Shown piece after piece: positions 9,326-18,482 of a stretch of DNA of 64,000 nucleotides. Numbering within the stretch: the stretch's first letter is position 1; each line of letters starts with the position of its first letter. The notes below the pieces were generated by a model. It saw only the letters and a list, made by a program, of their open reading frames with translations. It was not told the origin of the DNA and did not search any database. Where the stretch lies: contig CBDHDW010000013.1 of the NCBI GenBank assembly GCA_965261915.1, positions 62,001-126,000 of the forward strand, written 5' to 3'. The position numbers and the translations under genes were made by a program. The stretch is from JAIBDK01 sp965261915 (GTDB taxonomy: Bacteria > Pseudomonadota > Gammaproteobacteria > Arenicellales > Poriferihabitantaceae).

Positions 9326-10863
9326 GTAACTGCCCAGGTACCCTAAGGAATAATTCTCTTGGAATAATTCTCTTGCCTGAGGAATCCCGATGTGATTCAT
9401 TAAGATTATGATTTTTTCAAACGCACCCAAAGGTTATGTTTCCGTTGAGGCTTATGAAGAGCTGAAGCAGAAGAATGCACAAACGATAGCCCTGCTTGTG
9501 GCTCGCATTGAAGACCTTGAGCGTCGCCTCAGCTTGAACAGCAGCAACAGTAGCAAGCCGCCTTCAAGCGACGGCCTAAAGAAGCCCAAGGCTGAACCCA
9601 GAACCAAAAGTCTGCGGAGAAAATCCGGTAAAAAGTCAGGCGGGCAGAAAGGCCACAAGGGAAGCACCCTGTGCCAAACGGCAGATCCCGATCATGTTGA
9701 AGATCACTTTCCTTCTGTCTGCGGGCAATGTGGCACACCGCTGTCGCCATCAATGGCAGAGGATTACGCCGCACGACAGGTGTTTGACCTGCCCGAGCCA
9801 CAGCCTCTGGTGACAACGGAACACAGGGCACATGTCTGCCTTTGCGGCCACTGTGGGGAAACAACCAGGGCGGCGTTTCCTCTGGAAGTAAAGGCACCCG
9901 TGCAGTACGGGCCACGCATCGCCGGAGTGGCAACATATCTCCAATGCGCCCATTTCCTGCCGGAAGACAGACTGGCGCAAATAATGGCCGATTTGTTCAA
10001 TGCCCCTTTGGTTCCTGCCACTGTGGCCGCCATGAACCGCAAAGCATCAGAGCGGCTCAAGGGGGTTGCTTCTCACCTGCAGGATGTGATCGCCCAACAG
10101 GTCCACGTCAAACATCTTGACGAGACGGGTTTCCGGATTACGGGGTGCCTGCAATGGCTTCACGTTGCCTGTACACCGCTTCTGGCTTTCTACCGGGTCA
10201 GCAGCAAACGCGGTAATCTGTTATCCAATCTCACGGGCTGTATCGTGCATGATCATTGGCAGCCCTACTTCACGCTGGATGGTGTTACCCATGCGTTGTG
10301 CAATGCACACCATTTACGGGAACTGCAAGCGTTGGTCGAAATAGAACAGGAAGATTGGGCTGGTCAGATGCAAAGGCTACTGCGGCGTGCGCACCATGTC
10401 ACACAGGCCGCGCGGGATAAGGGCGTGGCGGTTTCAACGCCGCTTGTTGCGCTTATCAATCGGCGATACGACAGGATCATCACCGCAGCATTGGATTTCC
10501 ATGAGGAATTGCCTCCACTCGTGCCGCCAAAACCCGGAAGACGGGGGCGCAAGAAGCGACGGACAGGACATAATCTGGCATTACGATTGCGCGATCACAA
10601 GGAAGGCACCCTGCGCTTTCTGACAGATCCCGACGTACCCTTCACAAACAACGAAGCTGAACGCGACCTGCGGATGATGAAACTACGTCAGAAAATATCG
10701 GGAGGGTTCAGGTCTGAACAAGGGGCAGAGGATTTTGCCACCCTGCGCAGCGTCATCACAACGGCGAGAAAACAAGGATGGAACATCATCGAAACACTGA
10801 TGATGCCTGCCGATCAGATTATCGCAACACTGAAATACGCTTAAAAACAACCTGGGCAGTTAC
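9326..10863 (+). mobile_element. IS66-family insertion sequence, complete
   Basis: A 1538-bp element with 14-bp terminal repeats (GTAACTGCCCAGGT at 9326-9339, complement at 10850-10863), flanked by a perfect 8-bp target duplication. It carries only the large transposase gene, without the small tnpA/tnpB genes of classic IS66, as in the ISBst12-type branch. Inside the left end is a perfect 14-bp tandem repeat at 9347-9374. The intact duplication and open frame mean a recent insertion. It separates the DeoR gene from the osmolyte transporter operon. Confidence 0.95.
9408..10844 (+). CDS. IS66-family transposase (TnpC-like)
   Basis: A 478-residue transposase. It has an N-terminal coiled segment (KNAQTIALLVARIEDLERRL), the Ser/Asn-rich NSSNSSKPPSSDGL motif, a basic linker and a Cys-rich zinc-finger-like region (CGQCGTPL, CLCGHCGE). 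The catalytic domain includes LDETGFRI, HDHWQPY, CNAHHLREL and FTNNEAERDLRMMKLRQKISGGFRS. This is the canonical IS66 order and the gene appears intact. Confidence 0.95.
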   Translation: MIFSNAPKGYVSVEAYEELKQKNAQTIALLVARIEDLERRLSLNSSNSSKPPSSDGLKKPKAEPRTKSLRRKSGKKSGGQKGHKGSTLCQTADPDHVEDHFPSVCGQCGTPLSPSMAEDYAARQVFDLPEPQPLVTTEHRAHVCLCGHCGETTRAAFPLEVKAPVQYGPRIAGVATYLQCAHFLPEDRLAQIMADLFNAPLVPATVAAMNRKASERLKGVASHLQDVIAQQVHVKHLDETGFRITGCLQWLHVACTPLLAFYRVSSKRGNLLSNLTGCIVHDHWQPYFTLDGVTHALCNAHHLRELQALVEIEQEDWAGQMQRLLRRAHHVTQAARDKGVAVSTPLVALINRRYDRIITAALDFHEELPPLVPPKPGRRGRKKRRTGHNLALRLRDHKEGTLRFLTDPDVPFTNNEAERDLRMMKLRQKISGGFRSEQGAEDFATLRSVITTARKQGWNIIETLMMPADQIIATLKYA

Positions 10864-10871
10864 CATAAAAC
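10864..10871. repeat. Target site duplication, right copy (IS66)
   Basis: CATAAAAC, identical to 9318-9325. Confidence 0.93.
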
Positions 10872-11062
10872 TACAAAAATACAAAGAAATTGTTTTTTTT
10901 ATTGATATTGATTGTTTTTGTGGTTTAATTGACGGGCGGCAAGAAATCTGTTGTTCCCGTGATCGTATCTGTTCTATGAACCGGTTCTACGAACTGGCCC
11001 GATATATAGGGATTAACGGATGTTTGCAAAAATTCTATGTCACTAAACCCGTGGAGGACAAA

Positions 11063-12019
11063 ATGACCAGAACATGTAATCGCTTATTTCTGACATTGTT
11101 AGTAGCAACGGTTGCTTTCACCAGCGTGGCCCGTGCCGAGGTGGAATCCAAAGATCCTATTATTCTTACCCTGCATGATTGGACCGGCCAGTATGTAACT
11201 ACTACTATCATGGGTCGGGTTCTCGAAGAAATGGGCTACAACATCAAATATCAGCAGGCCGATTATCTCGCCCAGTTTGCCGGCCTGGAATCCGGAGACC
11301 TTCATGTTGCGATGGAGATGTGGGAAACCACCGGTAAGGAAGCGATGGAAAAAAGCCTGGTAACGGGGAATACCATGGATCTCGGTGAAACCGGTATGCA
11401 GGCTATTGAGGAATGGTGGTATCCGATATACATGAAAGAGAAGTGTCCCGGTTTACCAGACTGGAAGGCGCTGAATGAATGTGCCGAAGCATTTTCAACA
11501 CCAGATACTGCACCTAGTGGCCGATATCTTGGGGGGCCTGTTACTTGGGGTGGTTGGGATGATGAGCGTGTAGAAGCCCTTGAGATGGATTTTGAAGTGG
11601 TTCACGCCGGTACCGATGCGGCACTTTTCGCCGAGCTGGAATCGGCTTATCAGAGAAAAGCCCCCTGGCTCGGCTGGATTTATACGCCGCATTGGGCGCC
11701 TATTAAATTTGAAGGTGAGTTTGTTGAATTCCCTCCTTACAGCAGTGAATGCTATTCAGATGCATCGGTTGGTTTGAACCCTGATATGGCTTATGACTGC
11801 GGCAAGCCCCGTGGCTGGATTAAGAAAGTAGGCTGGAAAGGTGGTGCGGATAAATGGCCTTGTGCCTATAGTGCCATTCAGGCTTTTACCATCGATAACC
11901 AGGCCATGGGTACCATGGTTGGTGAAGTCGATCTCGATGGCAAGTCTCTGGAAGATGTGGTTGAAAACTGGCTTAATAATAATAAGGATACTTGGTCTGC
12001 ATGGACCCAGTGCGGTTAG
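11063..12019 (+). CDS. Glycine betaine/choline-type ABC transporter substrate-binding protein (OpuAC/ProX family)
   Basis: Periplasmic receptor of a quaternary-amine uptake system, 318 residues. A signal peptide runs about MTRTCNRLFLTLLVATVAFTSVARA. It is followed by ILTLHDWTGQYVTTTIMGRVLEE, typical of the OpuAC fold, and LHVAMEMWETTG, with many tryptophans suited to a cation-pi cage. The start at 11063 is chosen because GGAGG sits 8 bases upstream and the signal peptide begins there, although the frame opens much further up inside the IS66 element. It is first gene of an ATPase-permease-kinase operon. The paralogue at 62589 shares the LCPGLPNW/KCPGLPDW block. The exact substrate is uncertain. 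Confidence 0.9.
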   Translation: MTRTCNRLFLTLLVATVAFTSVARAEVESKDPIILTLHDWTGQYVTTTIMGRVLEEMGYNIKYQQADYLAQFAGLESGDLHVAMEMWETTGKEAMEKSLVTGNTMDLGETGMQAIEEWWYPIYMKEKCPGLPDWKALNECAEAFSTPDTAPSGRYLGGPVTWGGWDDERVEALEMDFEVVHAGTDAALFAELESAYQRKAPWLGWIYTPHWAPIKFEGEFVEFPPYSSECYSDASVGLNPDMAYDCGKPRGWIKKVGWKGGADKWPCAYSAIQAFTIDNQAMGTMVGEVDLDGKSLEDVVENWLNNNKDTWSAWTQCG

Positions 12020-12166
12020 TGAGATTTCACTAATCGATAGTTGAATTGCAGGTGACGGGGCCAGATTGTTCCCGTCACCTGCGATGATGTACAGGAGTTT
12101 TAAAGCTGCTGAAGTATTTCCTGAGATTCTCCGGTTCAGATCCAACTCATTCGCAGGATTCATGTC

Positions 12167-13201
12167 ATGGTCGAGCGGTCAACAAAATTTAAGTGTTCCA
12201 GTGTATGGAAGCTGTTCGGTGAAGGTGCGGACACATTTCTCGGACGCTACCAATCTCCCACAGAAGAAGATATTCAACGTGAAAAATTGATCGCCGGTGT
12301 GCAGGATGCATCATTTGAAATCGCCGAAGGGGAGATTTTTGTCATCATGGGGCTGTCCGGCTCCGGCAAGTCCACTTTGTTACGATGCATGTCCCGGCTG
12401 ATCATGCCCACCAGTGGAGAGATTTATATTGACGGTGTAAATCTTCTGGATATCAGCGAACGTGAATTAATTGAACTGCGTCGGCACAAAATGGGGATGG
12501 TGTTTCAGCATTTTGCGTTGCTGCCTCATCTGACTGTGCTCGGTAATGTCGCCTTTCCTCTCGAAATTCAGAATATCAGTACAGAGGAACGTAATCGACG
12601 GACTCTGGAAATGATTGATCTGGTGGGGCTTAAAGGTCGGGAAAATTATTATCCTCACGAGCTGTCCGGGGGACAGCAACAGCGTGTGGGCATAGCAAGG
12701 TCACTTGCGGTAAATCCTGAGGTCTGGTTTCTGGATGAGCCGTTTTCGGCGCTGGATCCTCTGATCCGTCGGGAAATGCAGAATGAATTACTCAGACTGC
12801 AAAGCCTGTTGAGGAAAACCATTGTATTTATTACCCATGATTTTGATGAAGCGATTCGTCTGGCTGATCGGATAGCTATTATGAAGGCTGGAAAGGTCAT
12901 CCAGATCGGTACACCGGAAGAACTGGTGCTCGCCCCTGCAGACGATTATGTAAGGGAATTTACCAGTGAAATCCCGAGGGCCAAGGTGCTTTCTGTGAGT
13001 ACGGTTATGTCCAGTCCCGTTGGCAATGAAGTGCGGGGTGAAGATATTTTTCCGTATTCACGTATCGAAAGCATCGCACCGGAGGTGATTTCCCGGGATC
13101 GCGCTATGGCGGTGGTGGATAAATCCGGAGAAGTAGTGGGGCGACTGGAGCCCGGCCACATTATTCCTGTGCTTGCCGGAATAGATAATCAGGCCTTTTG
13201 A
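12167..13201 (+). CDS. Osmolyte ABC transporter ATP-binding protein (ProV/OpuAA-like)
   Basis: Cytoplasmic ATPase of the quaternary-amine importer, 344 residues. Walker A is GLSGSGKS, the Q-loop is MVFQHFALLPH, the signature is LSGGQQQR, Walker B is VWFLDEPFSALD and the switch His is in ITHDFDEAI. The N-terminal extension with SVWKLFGEGADTF before the core is characteristic of ProV-type proteins. The C-terminus has only a short CBS-like tail (ISRDRAMAVVDKSGEVVGRL) rather than a full tandem pair. It follows the binding protein by 147 bases and precedes the permease by 24. Confidence 0.93.
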   Translation: MVERSTKFKCSSVWKLFGEGADTFLGRYQSPTEEDIQREKLIAGVQDASFEIAEGEIFVIMGLSGSGKSTLLRCMSRLIMPTSGEIYIDGVNLLDISERELIELRRHKMGMVFQHFALLPHLTVLGNVAFPLEIQNISTEERNRRTLEMIDLVGLKGRENYYPHELSGGQQQRVGIARSLAVNPEVWFLDEPFSALDPLIRREMQNELLRLQSLLRKTIVFITHDFDEAIRLADRIAIMKAGKVIQIGTPEELVLAPADDYVREFTSEIPRAKVLSVSTVMSSPVGNEVRGEDIFPYSRIESIAPEVISRDRAMAVVDKSGEVVGRLEPGHIIPVLAGIDNQAF

Positions 13202-13225
13202 ATCAGGTAGCGAGAATTATTTTTA

Positions 13226-15238
13226 ATGAACCGGGCTGTGGCTGAAGCGTCACATTTGCCGAGGAGCAATTTTTTTCGTTCCGGTATTTTTGTCTGGTCG
13301 GTATTCATTGCGTTGGCGGTAATTATTACCGTGTTTCAGGACTTGTGGCCTTGGGCGATGAAATATCCCCGTGGCTGGGTTATTCCCCTGAAAGGATGGA
13401 TCAGTGATTTTATGAGTTGGTTAATCAATGATCTTGATTTCGGAATTTTTACATTCAAGGAAATGACGCGATCCGTTTCTTGGGTGCTGAACTGGCCACT
13501 GACTTTTGTAAATAGTCTACTGGTCGAAGGATTTTCTTTTTCAACAGACCCCGGTGCAGAGGCCGTTCTGCCGCCGCTGCCTTGGATTGCAGTGGTTGGT
13601 TTATTTGTATTGGCGGGTATTGCGATCAAGGACCGGGGGCTGGGATTGCTTGTGGGGGCCTGCGTTTTGTATCTGTCTGTATTTGGGCGCTGGGAAAGCG
13701 CCATGGTAACGTTGAGCGCGATTTTTATAGCAGTCCCCTTGGGAATCGGTGCAGGGCTGGGTATTGGAATACTGGCCTTCAAATTTGCAGGAGCAAAACG
13801 ACTGATCATTCCGTTACTGGATTTGATGCAGACAGTGCCGGTATTTGCCTACCTGGTGCCGATTCTTTTTCTGTTTGGATTCGGCCCGGTAGCCGCGATG
13901 ATCGCAACCATGATTTACGCGACTCCGCCAATGGTTCGAATTGTAATGCTGTCTCTGGAACAGGTTCCAGATGACCTGGTGGAATACGGAGAAATGGCTG
14001 GTTGTAGCCGAAAACAGCTGTTGTGGAAAGTACAGATTCCTTCTGCCAGACTGGGACTCATGGTAGGGGTCAATCAGGTAATCATGCTCTCTCTTAACAT
14101 GGTTATTATTGCGTCCATGATTGGTGCCGGCGGTCTGGGTTTTGACGTATTGAGTTCTCTGAAAAGACTGGCAATAGGCTCAGGTCTGGAGGCCGGAATA
14201 GCCATCACCCTGTTGGCTATAACTCTCGATCGACTGAGTCAGGCATATAGTAAACGCCCACCTCTGGCTCATCTTGAGCATGACAGTCATCGTGTTCGCC
14301 GAAGGAAGATGATCTGTCTGGCCGCTGCTATTATTGCAGTTGCGTGGACGGCTTCTTTTTTTATACCCGAGGTTCATACCTATCCTGAAAACTGGCAGTT
14401 GACCACTGCCGGGTTCTGGGGAGATTTGGTGAAATGGATTAACATCAATTACTTCGACCAGATGGAAGCCTTCAAAACTGTTTTACTTGTTAATGTTCTG
14501 ATCCCCACCAAACGATTTCTGCTGGCTACACCATGGGTCGTGGTTGTCGCGTTTGTAGGGCTGTTGGGTTATCGGCTCGGTGGTATCCGGTTGGGTCTTC
14601 TGGCCGTTGTGCTTGCCTTGTTTATCGTGGTCACTGGTGGTTGGAAAAAAGCCATGATCACGGTTTATTTGTGCGGTATATCCGTGATCATAGCAGCACT
14701 TATCGGAATTCCCATTGGTATCTGGTCGGCGCGGAAAGAGCGGGTTCACAGAGTGGTTCAGGTTGTAGTGGATACCCTGCAAACGCTTCCGTCCTTCGTT
14801 TATCTGATTCCGGTGGTAATGCTGTTTCGGGTCGGAGACTTTGCCGCCATGATTGCCGTAGTGGTTTATGCGGTGGCACCGGCAATACGCTATACCGATC
14901 ACGGTATTCGTCAGATACCGGTTCATCTGGTTGAGGCATCTACGGCACTTGGCTGTACACGCTGGCAGATACTTAAAAGAGTTCAGTTACCCATTGCCCT
15001 GCCTGAAATTATGCTCGGCATCAATCAGACCATTATGATGGCTTTATCAATGCTGGTTATAACCGCGCTGGTGGGAACCAGAGATCTGGGTCAGGAGGTC
15101 TACATAGCGTTGACCAAAGCTGATACCGGTCGCGGTATTGTGGCCGGTGTTTCGGTAGCTTTTATCGCGATAATTTCAGACCGTCTTATTACCGCATGGG
15201 TGAAGCGCAAGCGCGCTATGTTGGGGGAGACCGGATGA
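13226..15238 (+). CDS. Osmolyte ABC transporter permease, double-length (two fused ProW-like units)
   Basis: Inner-membrane channel of the importer, 670 residues, about twice the usual ProW size. It contains two BPD_transp_1 units. The first, near residues 160-335, has the LLDLMQTVPVFAYLVPILFLFGFGP segment and the coupling-helix region YGEMAGCSRKQLLWKVQIPSA. The second, near 475-650, repeats it with VVDTLQTLPSFVYLIPVVML and ASTALGCTRWQILKRVQLPIA. Each is preceded by its own set of hydrophobic helices. A single chain can therefore supply both channel halves. It ends 73 bases before the kinase gene. Confidence 0.92.
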   Translation: MNRAVAEASHLPRSNFFRSGIFVWSVFIALAVIITVFQDLWPWAMKYPRGWVIPLKGWISDFMSWLINDLDFGIFTFKEMTRSVSWVLNWPLTFVNSLLVEGFSFSTDPGAEAVLPPLPWIAVVGLFVLAGIAIKDRGLGLLVGACVLYLSVFGRWESAMVTLSAIFIAVPLGIGAGLGIGILAFKFAGAKRLIIPLLDLMQTVPVFAYLVPILFLFGFGPVAAMIATMIYATPPMVRIVMLSLEQVPDDLVEYGEMAGCSRKQLLWKVQIPSARLGLMVGVNQVIMLSLNMVIIASMIGAGGLGFDVLSSLKRLAIGSGLEAGIAITLLAITLDRLSQAYSKRPPLAHLEHDSHRVRRRKMICLAAAIIAVAWTASFFIPEVHTYPENWQLTTAGFWGDLVKWININYFDQMEAFKTVLLVNVLIPTKRFLLATPWVVVVAFVGLLGYRLGGIRLGLLAVVLALFIVVTGGWKKAMITVYLCGISVIIAALIGIPIGIWSARKERVHRVVQVVVDTLQTLPSFVYLIPVVMLFRVGDFAAMIAVVVYAVAPAIRYTDHGIRQIPVHLVEASTALGCTRWQILKRVQLPIALPEIMLGINQTIMMALSMLVITALVGTRDLGQEVYIALTKADTGRGIVAGVSVAFIAIISDRLITAWVKRKRAMLGETG

Positions 15239-15311
15239 TTATTTTGTGATGATACATTTTGTATTGAGTAATTGAACTAATGACTAAACCTGAAATTATG
15301 GAACAGGACGA

Positions 15312-16205
15312 ATGAGCAACACCGTTGAATATATAAAGAATATGCCGTTATGGAACTCATCGGTTGATCCAAAACCGGTATCTGGTGGGATAACCAATGC
15401 CAATTACATCGTTAATGATAATGGCAGGGATTATTTCGTCAGGGCGGGGGATGACATTCCGTTGCATGGGGTAATGCGTTTTAATGAACTCGCCGCCAGC
15501 CGTGCAGCCTGGGAAGCAGGATTGTCTCCCGGCGTTGTGCACAAGGAACCAGGTATTATGGTTCTTGATTTTATTCATGGTAAGACATTCGCAGAAGAAG
15601 ATGTGCGTAACCCTGAAAGTCTCGAAAAAATTCTGCCGCTTATAAAGCGTTGTCATAACGATGTGCCAGAGTTTTTCCGGGGGCCAGCGATGATTTTCTG
15701 GGTTTTTCAGGTGGTTAGAGATTATGCATCAACGTTACGTGACGGTAAGTCACGGATGTGCGATGCGTTACCGGATCTGCTTATCAAATCAAACCGGCTG
15801 GAGCAGGCTGTGGGCAAAGTCGATATCGTATTTGGGCATAATGATCTGCTACCTTCTAATTTTATTGATGATGGTAAGCGTCTTTGGTTGATTGATTTTG
15901 ACTATGCCGGTTTTAACAGTCCGCTTTTTGATCTCGGGGGCCTGGCGTCAAATAACGGATTGGATGAGGTTCAGGAAAAGTGGATGCTGGAGACCTACTT
16001 TGAAGGAGAGGTTACAGAGCCGTTATGGATTTCCTATCAGGCCATGAAATGCACTTCTTTGCTGCGGGAAAGTATGTGGAGCATGGTTTCCGAAATCCAT
16101 TCACAACTCGACTTTGATTACGTTGCCTATACTGCGGAGAACCTGACCCGATTTGAGGCGGCATTTGCAGATTTCATGGAAATCGCCGGACCAGAGGGGA
16201 CATAG
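15312..16205 (+). CDS. Choline/ethanolamine kinase-like phosphotransferase (APH fold)
   Basis: Likely phosphorylates choline or a similar amino-alcohol with ATP in the cytoplasm, 297 residues. The nucleotide region begins VSGGITNANYIVNDNGRDYFVRAG. The catalytic loop VFGHNDLLPSNFI and the metal motif LIDFDYAGFNSPLFDLGGL are the hallmark of LicA/choline kinases. It lies at the 3' end of a quaternary-amine transporter operon, which supports an amino-alcohol substrate. Other small-molecule kinases of the same fold cannot be excluded. Confidence 0.8.
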   Translation: MSNTVEYIKNMPLWNSSVDPKPVSGGITNANYIVNDNGRDYFVRAGDDIPLHGVMRFNELAASRAAWEAGLSPGVVHKEPGIMVLDFIHGKTFAEEDVRNPESLEKILPLIKRCHNDVPEFFRGPAMIFWVFQVVRDYASTLRDGKSRMCDALPDLLIKSNRLEQAVGKVDIVFGHNDLLPSNFIDDGKRLWLIDFDYAGFNSPLFDLGGLASNNGLDEVQEKWMLETYFEGEVTEPLWISYQAMKCTSLLRESMWSMVSEIHSQLDFDYVAYTAENLTRFEAAFADFMEIAGPEGT

Positions 16206-16246
16206 TGAATACATCAGTTAACCCGGGATCATCAGGAGAAATAAAA

Positions 16247-16897
16247 AATGACGGGTAAGTTACCAGACCACGCTCAAATTGTCGTCGTCGTCGTCGTCGG
16301 TGGTATCGTTGGCTGCTCTACTGCTTATCATCTGGCGGCGCTTGGTGTTGAAGGCGTGGTTTTGCTGGACGCCATGAACTGACCAGTGGCAGTATTTGGC
16401 ATGCAGCGGGGTCGTGGGTCAGTTGAGAGGGCCGGCAGGAATAACCCAGTTACTGGGGCATTCCATTGAACTTTGCAAATCTCTTTGAAGAAGAAACCGG
16501 TCAGGCCGCAGGGCGGAAGATGAACGGTGGATTGCGACTTGCCTGTACTCCGGAACGAATGACCGAAATAAAAAGGCAGGCCACCACGGCCCACAGTTTC
16601 GGTCTTGATATGCATTTGCTAACACCCTCAGAAGCACTGGATCTGCGGCCTATCATGAATGTGGATGATGTGCTGGGTGCTGCATTTCTGCCTACAGACG
16701 ACGGCCAGGCAAATCCTGCAGATATCACCCGGGCGTTGGCATCCGGAGCCAGAAAACGCGATGTGACCATCATTGAGCATTGCGATGTCAGCGCCATCAA
16801 CATCCGGAATGATAATGGGTGGCTATGAACCCAACCCTATTCCATGGGCAGAGTCAGGGTTGCCGTCTAATTTCAGCTTTGCCCTGCTTGACTCCCC
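16247..16897 (+). pseudogene. Dimethylglycine/sarcosine dehydrogenase-like FAD oxidoreductase, decayed
   Basis: Pieces of one FAD-dependent demethylase appear in three frames. They are IVGCSTAYHLAALGVEGVVLLD, then (after losing one base) RHELTSGSIWHAAG, then VVGQLRGPAGITQLLGHSIEL, then EETGQAAGRKMNGGLRLACTP through DVSAINIRNDNG. A deletion of roughly 150 codons follows, and the frame resumes as GYEPNPIPWAESGLPSNFSF until the IS3 left end. The nucleotide-binding motif is altered by a (GTC)5 run at 16281-16295 that encodes five valines where the glycine-rich loop should begin. It is the last gene of the osmolyte operon and would have fed electrons to ETF. Clearly non-functional. Confidence 0.85.
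16281..16295 (+). repeat. (GTC)5 trinucleotide repeat
   Basis: Five perfect GTC units lie inside the FAD-binding motif of the decayed oxidoreductase and probably grew by slippage. Confidence 0.8.
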
Positions 16898-16974
16898 TGT
16901 GTGTCAACCTGATCCCATACACTCCCTGTTTGGGATAACATAGATTTCAGGGCTATGGATGCAGGAACCACACA

Positions 16975-17379
16975 ATGCCAAAAGCACACTCAGATCCACT
17001 TAATACACAAGTCACACCAGAGCCCGCACTGGAGAAACGCACGCGTCGCCAGTTCAAGCCGGAGTATAAGCTACGCATGATGGCCGAAGCTGACGCCTGT
17101 AAGCACGGTGAACTGGGTGCCCTGTTACGCCGTGAGAAACTCTACAGCAATCAACTCTCCGCCTGGCGCCGCGAGTATGCCGAAAACGGGGTTGCTGGCC
17201 TGAGCAAGAGTGCTCCCGGCCCGGCACCCTCGAAGACACCGGCTCAACGGCGCATCGAGCCGCTTGAGAAAGAAAACAATCGCCTGAACCGCAAGTTGGA
17301 GATTGCCAACGACTGTCTGGATTTGCAAAAAAAAGCCTTGTCGATGCTCGATCGTTTACGCAGTGGGAAGGATGTGTGA
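16975..17379 (+). CDS. IS3-family transposase OrfA
   Basis: A 134-residue DNA-binding partner of the transposase. A basic N-terminal HTH (RRQFKPEYKLRMMAEADACK through SNQLSAWRREYAENG) is followed by a leucine-zipper-like stretch, RIEPLEKENNRLNRKLEIANDCLDLQKKALSML. Its end overlaps the start of orfB (GTGTGA), allowing frameshifting or re-initiation to make the fused OrfAB. Confidence 0.88.
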   Translation: MPKAHSDPLNTQVTPEPALEKRTRRQFKPEYKLRMMAEADACKHGELGALLRREKLYSNQLSAWRREYAENGVAGLSKSAPGPAPSKTPAQRRIEPLEKENNRLNRKLEIANDCLDLQKKALSMLDRLRSGKDV

Positions 17380-18395
17380 ATAACGTGATTACCCATCGCC
17401 CTGCAAGACGGCCATTGTCGCAAGCGTGCCGTGCGCTGGGACTCAATCGCAGCAGGGTTTATGCGCACAGAAAACGCGCTGACAGTGATCTAGAGCCGCA
17501 ACGTTCTCGGCAGTACGCTGTGCAACCGAGAGCACTGAGTGCCGAGGAACGCGCAACGGTAATCGATACGCTGCACAGTGAACCTTATTGTGATCAGCCA
17601 CCCGCTGAGGTCTATCACCGCCTGCTTGAGCAGGAGCAATATCTGTGTTCGGTGAGCACCCTGCACCGGCTACTTCGCAGCCTGCAGGAGACCGGTGATC
17701 GGCGCAATCAGCGGCCTGCACAGCACCATGCCATACCGCGGCTGTTAGCCACGGGCCCGCACGATGTCTGGACATGGGATATTACGAAACTGCCGCTGGT
17801 GCGACGGGGCATCTACTTATCACTATATGTGGTGCTCGACCTGTTCAGCCGCTTTGTCGTGGCCTGGATGGTTTCACGCAAGGAAAATAGCGCGCTAGCC
17901 AAGCAGCTGATGGACGAGGCCACCACCGGCTATGGTATTGAGCCTGGTCAACTTACCCTACACCAGGATCGTGGTTCACCGATGATCGCTCACGGGTATT
18001 TGGACTTGATGCGAGAATTGGATGTTACCTGTAGCCATAGCCGCCCTCGAGTGAGCAATGATAATGCGTTCAGTGAAAGTCAGTTTAAGACGCAGAAATA
18101 CCAAGCGGATTATCCCGGTCGCTTTGACACGATGTCACACGCGCGGCTCTGGTGTGAAGGTTATTTCCACTGGTACAACTTCAAACACCATCACAGTGGG
18201 CTGGCAGGGTTTACCCCGGAACAGGTCTTTACAGGACGATATCGTGACGTGGTCGAGCAAAAGCAGCGAGCGCTTGATGAACGTTACCGGCAGAACCCCG
18301 AACGCTTTGTTCGAGGACGACCGAGAGCATCATTGCCACCAGCAACAGTGGCAATCAACCCCGTAGAGTCCAGCAATGATGGGACTATGCGTTGA
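17376..18395 (+). CDS. IS3-family transposase OrfB (rve integrase core)
   Basis: 339 residues with GTG start. The DDE catalytic core is visible as VWTWDITKL (first Asp), LHQDRGSPM (second Asp) and SNDNAFSESQFKT (Glu), followed by the WYNFKHHHSGLAGFTPEQV tail common to the family. The frame is complete, so with orfA the element could be active. Confidence 0.92.
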   Translation: MNNVITHRPARRPLSQACRALGLNRSRVYAHRKRADSDLEPQRSRQYAVQPRALSAEERATVIDTLHSEPYCDQPPAEVYHRLLEQEQYLCSVSTLHRLLRSLQETGDRRNQRPAQHHAIPRLLATGPHDVWTWDITKLPLVRRGIYLSLYVVLDLFSRFVVAWMVSRKENSALAKQLMDEATTGYGIEPGQLTLHQDRGSPMIAHGYLDLMRELDVTCSHSRPRVSNDNAFSESQFKTQKYQADYPGRFDTMSHARLWCEGYFHWYNFKHHHSGLAGFTPEQVFTGRYRDVVEQKQRALDERYRQNPERFVRGRPRASLPPATVAINPVESSNDGTMR

Positions 18396-18482
18396 GACCG
18401 TGTTAACTTCCCGACACTCACGGCCGCTGGTTATGTGAAATAGATGTTATCTTTAAAATGACTGTCCATATGAGGTTGACAC

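Larger units (their letters stand above)
16901..18482 (+). mobile_element. IS3-family insertion sequence, complete
   Basis: Ends are GTGTCAACCT (16901-16910) and its complement AGGTTGACAC (18473-18482). A second, weaker inverted match lies about 30 bases in (GATAACATAGATTTCA against GATAACATCTATTTCA). It carries overlapping orfA and orfB. No target duplication is found. The left flank is the dimethylglycine-dehydrogenase-like pseudogene and the right flank is the middle of a GST gene, so sequence has been lost next to the element, presumably by an IS-mediated deletion. Confidence 0.85.

Noticed and set aside
10778..11062. Long N-terminal extension of the betaine-binding protein reaching into IS66
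   Set aside because: The extra codons are IS and leader sequence, and the signal peptide and ribosome-binding site both sit at 11063.
16281..16295. (GTC)5 as a phase-variation switch
   Set aside because: A 3-base unit cannot shift frame, and the gene is already broken in several other places.
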